64,000 nt of DNA, from assembly GCA_019095985.1 (NCBI GenBank), contig CM032669.1:37983040-38047039 (forward strand), read 5' to 3'. Every line of letters starts with the position of its first letter. The stretch's first letter is position 1. The translations under genes were made by a program, and so were the position numbers. The DNA is from Streblospio benedicti. Its lineage: Eukaryota; Annelida; Polychaeta; Spionida; Spionidae. Under the pieces are notes generated by a model. The model made no database searches and had not been told where the DNA came from. It saw only the letters and a list, made by a program, of their open reading frames with translations. Below are positions 25,601-32,100 of this stretch, piece after piece.

Positions 25601-28600
25601 CTACAGCACAGAGCGCCCACTTATATTGGCCACCGATGCCTCTTCATACGGCATAGGAGCAGTCATAAGCCATGTTATGCCAGATGGTCAAGAAAAACCA
25701 ATTGCATTTGCCTCGCGAACACTTACACAGTCTGAAGCTAATTATTCTCAACTGGACAAGGAGGCTCTGGGAATAGTTTTTGGAGTAAAAAGGTTTCATA
25801 ATTACCTTTTGGTAGAAAATGGACTCTCCTCACTGATCACAAACCACTCACCTCCATATTCCATCCAGGAAAAGGAGTCCCAACAATGGCAGCAGCTCGC
25901 CTCCAACGCTGGGCTTTACTCCTCAGCGCATATACATATGATGTAAAGTACCGTAGCAACCGCGATCATGGAAATGCTGATTATTTGTCCCGCTTACCAT
26001 TGTCGACTACATTGAAAGATAAACCTGATTCATGTGCTTTCTACATGCTATCACAGCTTGAGCAATTACCAGTAACTAATGAAGAAATTCAAAATAAGAT
26101 CCGCAAAGATAGGATTTTCGGAAAGGTGCTCAGCATGCTACAAAGTGATAATTGGACTGTGTCAGATCCAGAATTATTGCCTTTCATAAGGAAAAGAAAT
26201 TACTTGTCATTGTGGAATGGATGTATCACATATGGCACGCGTATTGTAATCCCAGCAGCCCTACAGAAGAGAGTTCTAGAGGAACTTCACACATCTCACC
26301 TTGGGGTGGTAAAAATGAAGGCCATTGCCAGAAGCTATGTGTGGTGGCCAAACATAGATAGAGATATAGAAACCACGGCTGCAAGCTGCGAATCATGTCA
26401 ACAGCTAGCTCACATGCCCAACAAAGTCCCAGTGCATCCCTGGTTATACCCATCTGGTCCATGGCAACGTATTCACATTGATTACGCGGGTCCAGTAGAG
26501 AAGAAAATGCTGTTGATTGTAGTAGATGCCTACTCTAAATGGGTTGAAGTGAAGATCATGCGAAGTACAACGACTGAAGCAACTATATCAGCACTGCAAG
26601 AGATGTTCAGCCGGTGGGGGCTACCAGAACATGTTCATAGTGACAATGGGCCTCAATTTGTCTCATCTGAATTTGAAAACTTTATGCACTTTAACCACAT
26701 ACTTCACACTAAGTCAGCCCCTCACCATCCTCAAAGCAACGGCCTTTCAGAGGAATATGTGCAGACCGTAAAGAAGGCCCTAAAAGGAGATTCCAAGACA
26801 TCTCTGGAACTTCGTCTAGCTTGGTTCCTGTTACAGTATCGAAACGCCCCTTCATCAACAACCAACATGACACCGGCAGAGTTAATGATCGGGCGTCCAG
26901 TCAGAACGCTACTCACACTAGTAGGGCCCACTGCCAAACATGTCAAACGTGTTCAGGAGCAACAATCTAAGATGATCAAAGATGTACAGGAGAGAGAAGC
27001 TCAAGTAGGAGATCCAGTGAGAGTCAGGAACTATGGGGTGGGAGAAAAGTGGATAGAGGGGACGGTCATTAAACGTAATGGTGGAGTGATGTATGATGTG
27101 GTTAAGAGACATTTAGACCAAATAATACCGGTAAATGGAAACCAAAGCAATATTGTTTCAGAAGAATGTCAGGCTACTGGCAGCAGCAATACAAACATCG
27201 CCTCAGAAGAATGCCACGCAACAAGCAGTGGCAATACCACGGCCAATGCAACAAGCAGTGACAATACCATGGTCAGTGCGCCACCACTTCGGAGGAGCAG
27301 CAGAAACCACAGGCCGCCACAGCGTTTAATTGCTGAATAATTGATTAGTGACACTGTTTTGTTTTATCCTGTATTCTAGTAAACACAGGTCTTACTATAC
27401 AAATCATTAATGATTTTGTACATTGTTAACTAATGTTTAATTGATTTTGTAAAGATTTTTATTCTGTGTTCTAGTTAGCGTAAGTGTTATTTGTCACTCA
27501 TGGTGTTTTGTTATTATGGATGGAAAGATGTTTAATTGATTCGATAATGATTCTTATTCTTTACTCTAGTTAGCATTAAGTTGTTAAGGGGGGAAAGATA
27601 TTGTGTATTAACATGTACGTTATGTTTCTCGTTTTGGTAATAAACAGTTCGACAATCACGTTGGCGTCACTTCACTCTTCGAATAATATATTCCCAATAA
27701 TTTATTGGAAATCTACTAACATATCTAACAGTGGTGACTACAGTAACTCCCAGGCTTGCTCAGAACCAACAATAAACTTGGTTACTGTAAATCAACAGAG
27801 TTACATTCAGAAATTTCATTGCAAATACAAACCAATTTAAGAAAATTATAACTACATGTAAGTGATATTATCAGTGTTACACTTATATCTCCTCGTGGAT
27901 TAAACTATCTCTTTCACCTCGAAAAACTCTGCCTTAAGATTGTACGTTTGACATGGCTGAGACCAAGCAATCATTTTGCTCTGATTGGCTTACGATTTTA
28001 GAAATATTCTGTGTAAAATATAAAATAATCCATGCAGAAAGCTGTATTTACTTTTTTTACGTCCAAGACAATAACTTTTCTAGAGCCTCCAGAAATGGTT
28101 ATTTCTTTACATAAATCGACATGTGAATTCAGAATTGTATCACCTTTCTGATTTTTAACACTTAATAACAGGATTATAGATTTATTTGCTTATAATTTCT
28201 CTCAAAATAAACCATCAGTGCTATGTAGTAATATCCGTTGTACATACGTATACTCACATCATAACAATCATTGATTCTTTTAAAGTCACATCCGCTTTTG
28301 TGACGGCTTTCAGTATATACGGTATTATTACGGATTTATTAACACATTCATAAAATTTGTGTTCATTCACAGAAATCCGTTTAAGCAGCTTTTATGAAAG
28401 AAAATTTATCAATTAAAACAATTACGTACCTGGCCCTGTGCAAAGACCCACCAAGTATCAAGAAGCAAATCCAACCTCTCCTTGTGGTAAGCTTTTGTAG
28501 TTTTAACACTCAAATATACATCATCTAATTCTGTTGGAATAGAATTCTTCTCGATATGACTGCCATCATCACTATTTATTAAATAACTTTCAGACTTTTG

Positions 28601-28897
28601 TTTTAAAATATTACTAGATTTAGATATGTTTGACACTAATGGACTGCGTTTGACAATGTAAATATCAGGTTTACTCTCTCTCTGGTTGCTGAATTCTAGA
28701 TTCTTGTTGAGTCTGCCATTTCCTGGAGTGGGTGACACTGAAAGTGAGGGTTCATTCTTTGCATTTACTGGATCTAGTAAATTAATATTTTCTTCTTGAC
28801 TACCAAAGTATGTGAAAACATTTGTTAAAATAACAAATAAACATATTGCTACTATCCAATAATAACATTTTCGCCTTGTCCTACACCAAATCATCAC
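1590..28897 (-). CDS. fng: Fringe-type beta-1,3-N-acetylglucosaminyltransferase (nine exons, last exon not found)
   Basis: Coding exons in order: 28897-28430, 17984-17936, 15635-15593, 15119-15060, 13537-13390, 12770-12685, 10997-10927, 2124-2030, 1672-1590. All have GT-AG borders and their phases join without a stop to about 367 residues; vertebrate Lunatic fringe has about 379. Residues 1-11 are basic and 12-30 hydrophobic, a type II signal anchor for the Golgi. A low-complexity stem runs to about 123. The catalytic domain starts at [11 protein letters not shown] (124) and includes FFTDGED, TNCANSH, the metal-binding DDD at 213-215 in [22 protein letters not shown] (261-269), [10 protein letters not shown] and FHSHLE. 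By family knowledge it adds GlcNAc to O-fucose on EGF repeats of Notch and so tunes ligand choice. The terminal exon (about 20-30 residues) is missing from what I can see. It is divergent from syntaxin-8. Confidence 0.95.
2030..2124 (-). CDS. fng: fringe coding exon 8
   Basis: 95 nt between an ATAG acceptor and CAG|GTTTGT donor. It encodes [20 protein letters not shown] and the following [16 protein letters not shown] is a fringe signature. Confidence 0.95.
3062..3567 (+). repeat. SINE-like or MITE-like repeat (GAGCTAAAA-ending family), copy 1
   Basis: Starts with a small hairpin (GGACCACAAGGGTCC) followed by GCTCACCTG. It contains GGTCAATTTT plus a CCAGGGTCATGATTC block, and ends GTGATCACAAAAGCTCAC ... 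GATGAGCTAAAAA. The same blocks in the same order recur at 14045-14345 and 62690-62900. It appears to have inserted into the repeat at 2582-3770. Confidence 0.55.
3631..3766. repeat. Imperfect palindrome, about 60-bp arms
   Basis: The left arm (TTTGAGCACTCCATTGTC ... AAAATTGAGCATGCTGA) is complementary to the right arm (CAGCATGCTCAATTTTATGA ... GACAATGGAGTCCTCAAA). A relative lies in opposite orientation at 36107-36235. Confidence 0.7.
4236..4258 (-). other. Candidate 3'-UTR RNA hairpin of the LINE
   Basis: On the minus strand ATAAGCCCATAGGGCTGGGC can fold as GCCC/GGGC with a three-base loop. The LINE fragment at 9248-9658 has the same element as ATAAGCCAGTATTGGCTGGG, with the stem changed on both sides to GCCA/TGGC. 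Such 3' hairpins are used by several LINE families to recruit their reverse transcriptase. Confidence 0.5.
5697..6482. mobile_element. Non-autonomous pogo/Tc1-mariner-like DNA element
   Basis: 786 bp with terminal inverted repeats CAGTATAGGTCCGAATATCC at the left and, read inward from the right, CAGTACAGGTCCGCTTATCC. The flanking TA dinucleotides are at 5695-5696 and 6483-6484. Removing the element plus one TA joins the LINE frame exactly ([10 protein letters not shown]). There is no transposase frame inside, so it is a MITE-type derivative. Confidence 0.9.
9248..9658 (+). mobile_element. 5'-truncated 3' fragment of a second LINE of the same superfamily
   Basis: The start reads [20 protein letters not shown], matching the [15 protein letters not shown] end of the LINE at 4116-7831. 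It continues into an AT-rich 3' UTR with the ATAAGCC...GGCTGGG hairpin (9551-9570) and ends in an ACTT/TTAC short repeat. Target duplication TGTAA is at 9243-9247 and 9659-9663. It splits the RTE LINE between KL(V) and IGEKGRGR. Confidence 0.8.
9906..10926. other. Fringe intron 7, no feature recognised
   Basis: AT-rich DNA without a coding reading, clear terminal repeats or tandem array that I can support. Confidence 0.4.
10927..10997 (-). CDS. fng: fringe coding exon 7
   Basis: 71 nt, phase 2 in and phase 1 out, encoding [20 protein letters not shown] and [11 protein letters not shown] matches the conserved PDDCTIGY of vertebrate fringes. Confidence 0.95.
11073..11294. repeat. Near-perfect 222-bp foldback element
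   Basis: Two arms of about 105 bp meet at AACGTT near 11185. The left arm starts CATTTTATACACAACACTAT and the right arm ends as its complement. The arms differ at only a few positions, so the inversion is recent or maintained. An 11-bp phrase, CTCTGAATAAC, occurs just left of it (about 11063) and again about 40 bp right of it (about 11333). Confidence 0.8.
11295..12684. other. Fringe intron 6, no feature recognised
   Basis: Contains somewhat GC-richer DNA around 12000-12500 with short open frames but no recognisable protein, repeat ends or splice-framed exon. Confidence 0.4.
12685..12770 (-). CDS. fng: fringe coding exon 6
   Basis: 86 nt, phase 0 in and phase 2 out, encoding [20 protein letters not shown] and [21 protein letters not shown] is one of the most conserved fringe motifs and forms part of the donor-binding active site. 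Confidence 0.97.
12831..12986. mobile_element. Short MITE with 16-bp inverted ends
   Basis: 156 bp starting CATAGGCAGATCCAGG and ending CCTGGATCTGCCTATG, with G-rich inner flanks at both ends. The target duplication is unclear (AGAAAT against AGAAAA). It lies about 60 bp upstream of the fringe exon 6 acceptor. Confidence 0.75.
13390..13537 (-). CDS. fng: fringe coding exon 5
   Basis: 148 nt, phase 2 in and phase 0 out. It encodes [20 protein letters not shown] and then [12 protein letters not shown]. The DDD triplet is the metal-binding motif of the GT31 family; GRPSL follows as in vertebrate fringes. Confidence 0.97.
13925..13965. repeat. C-rich low-complexity tract
   Basis: Runs of 8, 10 and 3 C separated by single A, followed by A6 and G4. 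On the fringe sense strand this is a G-run that could form a quadruplex in intron 4 RNA. Confidence 0.7.
14045..14345 (+). repeat. GAGCTAAAA-family repeat, decayed copy 2
   Basis: Two overlapping decayed units share CCCCTCAAGGACATGATT, CCCAGAGGCATGATTCAAG, GGAATGATCATAAAGGCAT and ATATGAATTGTAGACC with the copy at 62690-62900. It ends in TTTTAGCTC. Confidence 0.55.
15060..15119 (-). CDS. fng: fringe coding exon 4
   Basis: 60 nt, phase 2 in and out, encoding [19 protein letters not shown]. It matches [20 protein letters not shown] of Lunatic fringe. Confidence 0.95.
15593..15635 (-). CDS. fng: fringe coding exon 3 (43-nt microexon)
   Basis: 43 nt, phase 1 in and phase 2 out, encoding [13 protein letters not shown]. 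It lines up with NVVITNCSAAHSR of Lunatic fringe. Acceptor ATATACAG, donor CAG|GTAATA. Confidence 0.92.
15718..16335. repeat. Degenerate tandem repeat of about 154 bp units
   Basis: The phrase YACCATTWWC...TGACAARCC...CAAA recurs at about 15956, 16110 and 16264, giving a period of about 154 bp. The left part (CACCCATAATGACAAACCAG) recurs at 17999-18310. Both copies lie about 15-80 bp beyond a small fringe exon on its upstream side. Confidence 0.5.
16657..17000 (+). repeat. SINE-like repeat, 5' half
   Basis: Shares AAGGGCC, GGACTTTGCACTGATGCTGA and a GAGCCTTTCCTC block, in the same order, with the copy at 38870-39310. Preceded by an unusually GC-rich patch (16560-16620). The left boundary is uncertain. 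Confidence 0.4.
17640..17870 (+). repeat. SINE-like repeat, 3' half
   Basis: Shares CCCTACA(A/G)GG, ATGAACA, CCTAATCCAGT, AAAACTACTTTA and ATGCTATAAT(T/C)CCC with the right part of 38870-39310. Opens with a hairpin, CCTTTCCTCATAGAGGAAAGG. Confidence 0.5.
17936..17984 (-). CDS. fng: fringe coding exon 2 (49-nt microexon)
   Basis: 49 nt, phase 0 in and phase 1 out, encoding [16 protein letters not shown]. FTDGEDxE is conserved in all fringes. Donor ACAA|GTGAGT. Confidence 0.95.
17999..18310. repeat. Copy of the repeat at 15718-16335
   Basis: Shares CACCCATGGTGACAAACCAG, AACTACCACAATGG and CCAAATAAGGACCATTG with the 15718 copy. A shorter piece (AAATAGAGGCCATTGTAGTC) recurs near 19330. Confidence 0.5.
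18311..19886. other. Fringe intron 1, no gene recognised
   Basis: AT-rich DNA with short open frames on both strands that show no recognisable domain. Contains only a short piece of the 15718 repeat family near 19300-19345. Confidence 0.4.
19887..21082. mobile_element. Harbinger-like non-autonomous element with G-run tandem ends
   Basis: 1196 bp flanked by TTA (19884-19886 and 21083-21085). The ends start GGGCCGAGTCATTATTTAAG and, inverted, GGGTCGAGTCATTATTTAAG. Inside each end are several copies of a unit GTGGGGGGGTCAGAAGTTT of about 32 bp. The AT-rich centre has no coding reading. A TTA duplication is typical of PIF/Harbinger elements. Confidence 0.8.
21935..22290 (-). mobile_element. 3' fragment of an RTE-type LINE
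   Basis: Minus-strand reading [32 protein letters not shown] and KDMFG matches the C-terminal arm of RTE-type LINEs (RLRWxGHVERSxxWISKVR, GRKGRGRPKKT). It is a 5'-truncated remnant of the same broad family as 3780-9905. Confidence 0.8.
22885..23270. repeat. Foldback element, about 145-bp arms
   Basis: The arms at about 22885-23045 and 23105-23270 are inverted copies with a 55-bp loop. Both carry TTGGGCAAGAG, CCCAATATCCAGATCTG and CATACGACCCCCATGGGACA. The mirrored open frames ([10 protein letters not shown]) are a by-product of the inversion. The LTR element starts 19 bp to the right. Confidence 0.8.
23289..23420 (+). repeat. 5' LTR of the Gypsy-type element
   Basis: 132 bp ending in TAACA, followed by a candidate primer-binding region (TGGCGACGAGACTGG) whose tRNA I cannot assign. 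Includes AATAAA-like sequence. Confidence 0.93.
23446..24201 (+). pseudogene. gag region of the LTR element (fossil)
   Basis: Begins 26 bp after the 5' LTR. The start ([17 protein letters not shown]) and the [19 protein letters not shown] region are typical Gypsy gag. Two zinc-knuckle-like clusters lie near the end (CKHCGNKH...C and CHRCQQK). The next frame begins in overlap, as in Gypsy elements that express pol by frameshifting. Confidence 0.9.
24026..27340 (+). pseudogene. pol region of the LTR element (fossil)
   Basis: Domains in order: aspartic protease ([11 protein letters not shown]) near 24350, reverse transcriptase about 24750-25400 with YFDDIII, RNase H near 25630 ([12 protein letters not shown]), integrase zinc finger (HTSHLG...CESC) near 26290-26400, and integrase core 26460-26800 with HIDYAGP, SDNGPQF and NGLSEE. 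A basic tail ends [12 protein letters not shown]. About two breaks; treated as a fossil. Confidence 0.93.
27599..27730 (+). repeat. 3' LTR of the Gypsy-type element
   Basis: 132 bp, about 98 percent identical by eye to the 5' LTR, preceded by the purine tract and followed by the GTGGT duplication. Confidence 0.93.
27736..28429. other. Fringe intron 1 between the LTR element and exon 1; no feature recognised
   Basis: AT-rich intron. No repeat ends or exon signal seen apart from the exon 1 donor at 28429-28424. Confidence 0.4.
28430..28897 (-). CDS. fng: fringe coding exon 1
   Basis: 468 nt, exactly 156 codons, ending in phase 0 at CAG|GTACGT. It encodes the basic cytosolic tail (CRTRRK), a 19-residue membrane anchor (residues 12-30), the Ser/Asn-rich stem and the first catalytic strand ([20 protein letters not shown]). 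Two Met codons open the frame; either could start it. Confidence 0.95.
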
Positions 28898-29109
28898 TTT
28901 TACAAGTGATCAAACTATTTGCAAACTTTTCACTCATGTTTCAAACTTTACATTGACACCTCGGGGTTATCGGGTCAGTGCGCATGTCAGATAAACTATT
29001 GCAGACTGGTACTTCCGCAAACCAAAAGTAGCCTTAATCGCTCACGCGTTCCTAGTACTTGTTCATCAATCACGTACTTGCTTGAGGCTTTAAAAAAGTA
29101 GGAAGTATC
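28898..29109. promoter_or_regulatory. Shared divergent promoter of fringe and syntaxin-8
   Basis: Only 212 bp lie between the fringe ATG (minus, 28897) and the syntaxin-8 ATG (plus, 29110). The stretch is richer in CpG than the flanks. It contains an NRF1-like half site, GTGCGCATGT (28979-28988), and an ETS-like ACTTCCGC (29011-29018), both common in divergent promoters. No convincing TATA box at a sensible distance. Both 5' UTRs must lie inside it unless there are upstream non-coding exons. Transcription starts are inferred, not seen. Confidence 0.8.
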
Positions 29110-29123
29110 ATGTCTGATTCTTG
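29110..29123 (+). CDS. STX8: syntaxin-8 coding exon 1 (14 coding bases)
   Basis: ATG TCT GAT TCT TG|GTAAAA encodes MSDS plus two bases of Trp; exon 2 supplies the final G. The pattern M-x-D-x-W fits MAPDPW of human STX8, and adding it makes the total coding length a multiple of three. Confidence 0.85.
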
Positions 29124-32100
29124 GTAAAATTTTTATAATTATATTGTATTTTATTTGTGTACATGCCGCTTCAAATCAATTTAACATCACGTTTAAAGAT
29201 CCTTGGGGGACACCACTGCTCACTGCTACAGAGTTGGACTCTTCAACATCGACAACAACTTTTTGTTTCCTATCTAACAAGAATGATTTTTATCCAATTA
29301 GTAGTCTGTTTATCTATGCCAATACGATCTATCTTAAACAATAGTTGATCATGAGGGACCTTGTCAAAGGCCTTACTGAAGTCCATTGTGATGGTGTCAC
29401 ACTGTTTCCTGTCACTTAGAAACCTTAGTGTATCCTCTGTGAACTCCAACAGCTGCGTCTCGCAAGACAGTTTAGAGCGAAAACCATGTTGCTTGTCATA
29501 TAGCAAGTTCATGTTCATTTAGATAGGCCATGATGTTACTAGCAATTATGTGTTCTAATTGTTTACATAGTATGCAAGTGAGGGACACAGGTCTGTAGTT
29601 GATTGCTCTATGTTTCTCACCTTTCTTGAACACTGGAGTAACTTTAGCCTCTCTCCATACATCTGGAGTTTTACCCTGCTGAAGAGCTGCTCGAAAGATC
29701 CTAGTGATGACAGGTGCAATTTCGTCAGCCAGCTCTCGTAGCACAGTTGGGCTGATCTTGTCAGGTCCTGCTGCTTTATGAGGGTTAAGTTTCATGAGAA
29801 GTTTTTTGACACCTTCTAGGGTGATATTGATCACTGGCATTGATGATCTACTACACGACATCTCATGGAAAACCAGATGCTTTGAGACAAAAGGCCTTCA
29901 GGGATAGCGGCGTGCGAGTAGAGAAAGCTGACTGAAACTGGCAGTTCAGGATGTTAGCTTTCTTCACAGGATCATCCTCCAGCTTTCCATCACATTTTAA
30001 GGGAGCTATACCTTGGGCTTCAGTGCGTTGATGGTTGATGAACCTTCAAAACCTCTTATCAGCAGTTGGTGAGTATTTGTCTTGACCTGATAGAATCTCT
30101 TTCATGTATTTCATGTAGTCAGTACGGATATTGCGTTGGATGAAGGACTTCAGAGATCTACTACTCGACTTGCCTTTGCGCTTCCCTTTTGCTTATTGAA
30201 CAGTCTATGCTGCTTCCTGGAATCTAAGCAAAATGGAGTCAACAGGGGTCTCTTCTGTTGTCTCTTGGAGGATCTCCTCACAGGCTTTCCTCGTATGATC
30301 CCTCAAGCTGGCCCAGTCAGCTTTTTTGTAGGAGAGAATTTCCCTTGGTTTATTTTTACGACGGCTTAGAGCTATATCAAGCTCCACATAAACTGCATGG
30401 GGATACCTGGTATTACTTTACAATTATTGATTATACTTGGGTTATTAACAAGAAAAAGATCAAGGGTGTTTTCAAAAAAGGTTGGTTCCTTAACTACCTG
30501 AGTCAGTCCGTTGTCTGCAATCAAATCAATAAAATTTCGTGTCAACTCTGGTTGGCTACAGCAAGGCTTCAAAAGTTCATCTTGCCAATTGTAGCCGGGG
30601 AAGTTAAAGTCCCCCCCCCTACCAACACATGACTGTTGTTTCTGTTACATATTCTTTCTAGGGACTTTTTCAGCTCAATGAGACTATTCTTGTCATTTTC
30701 TTGAGGTCTATAGTAACTAGCAACGTAGACCGACCTACAACCCACTATGTCAAACTTTGTCCAGACAATTTCGCAGTCAGTCTCTAGATTATTTTGTCTG
30801 ACTGCCATAATATCGTCTTTAACAAGGATGAATGTCCCACCACCTCTGATATCAGGCGTCTCTGAGTACATTGGGACATCCTGCCTGTCTCTCCTTGCTA
30901 CTGAGATTTTGTAACCATCTGGGAAGATCTCAGAGTTCAAAATGCCATTCACTTTGTGTTCCGGGATGAGCCAGGATTCAGTTCTAATGATTACATCAGG
31001 CTTAGTAGAGTCTGCAAGGTTTTGTAGCAACTCTGGTTTGTTTTTGAGCGATTGACAATTTAGGGTAACAACTCATAGTGAATGTTTTTTCTTTGGTACA
31101 AATTTTTTCTGAACAGTCCGGACTTTATCAGGAGTTGATGTGTACAAGGGAAAACCAAGATTAGTGAAACTGGAGTTGTTAAAAGATGCACTAAGAGGTT
31201 GAAATTTGTTTGCAGATAGGTCACCAAGTCCCCGTATTGAGGACTGAAACGCGTGCTATGAATAGTTGATTTCACCACACTTTTCACATATCCATGCCAC
31301 ACTCGAAGATTTCAGGCCCTCATATGTATCTGTTTGGATATGATGACAACCAATGTGGTACCAAACAGCACTCTTCACTAGGACTGCAACGATACACCGA
31401 TGCATCGCTGAATCACGATTTATTTACTCACGATTAAAGTATCGATATGATAGTATATATCGCGATACTTTCACGATATAACTGTTAAATGAATTTATAT
31501 GCAAAATATTGCATAATTCAAGGTAAATCTTTGTCTTTTCCCATGTGTATGGGCGCCGCAATCTTTGCTGTATTGCGAACAGCGTTACTAACAAAATGTT
31601 GTCAATTGAATGGCTAACGGCGCTCCGCTATTTCAGTATTGATTTCTTGCGCTACTAGTCTTAACGTACAGCGTGTACAGACTATTGTGTGTTTTGACAT
31701 GTTTTTTGTTATCGTGATGTGTATCGTATCGCCAACAAAGTATCGTGATGTGTATTGTATCGTTGCTCAAGCGTGTCGTTACAGGCCTACTCTTCACAAC
31801 AAACAGCTTTATCCTCCCAAGTGACATGTCTTTGACACAAACCACATGGGTAGTTAGTAGAATGTACATGACTGTTATCACACTCAGATACTGATGAACC
31901 TGATGAAGCTGGTCCTGGATTCACGCTTACATCACCACTGACCATATACTCAGCTACAATAAGTCTCATAGAGAAGCTACAACCCAATCGTGGGTTTCAC
32001 GGCTTTCCCATTCACACAGCCTTCAAAGTCCATGTTCATGGTATAAGCCGAGGGCCAATTGGGCCCCTGTTAGTGGCAGTAGATCAGAACACTGGGCCAA

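Larger units (their letters stand above)
23289..27730 (+). mobile_element. Ty3/Gypsy-type LTR retrotransposon, fossil copy
   Basis: 4442 bp with 132-bp LTRs, target duplication GTGGT at 23284-23288 and 27731-27735, and a purine tract (AAGGGGGGAAAGA) before the 3' LTR. The parts, in order, are gag, protease, reverse transcriptase, RNase H and integrase; no envelope is seen. The reading resembles the Mag-like branch of Metazoan Gypsy elements. The LTRs differ at about three of 132 positions, so the insertion is recent on an evolutionary scale. Nearly whole in structure, with about two breaks in pol; it looks non-functional. It lies in fringe intron 1, antisense to the gene. Confidence 0.95.
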
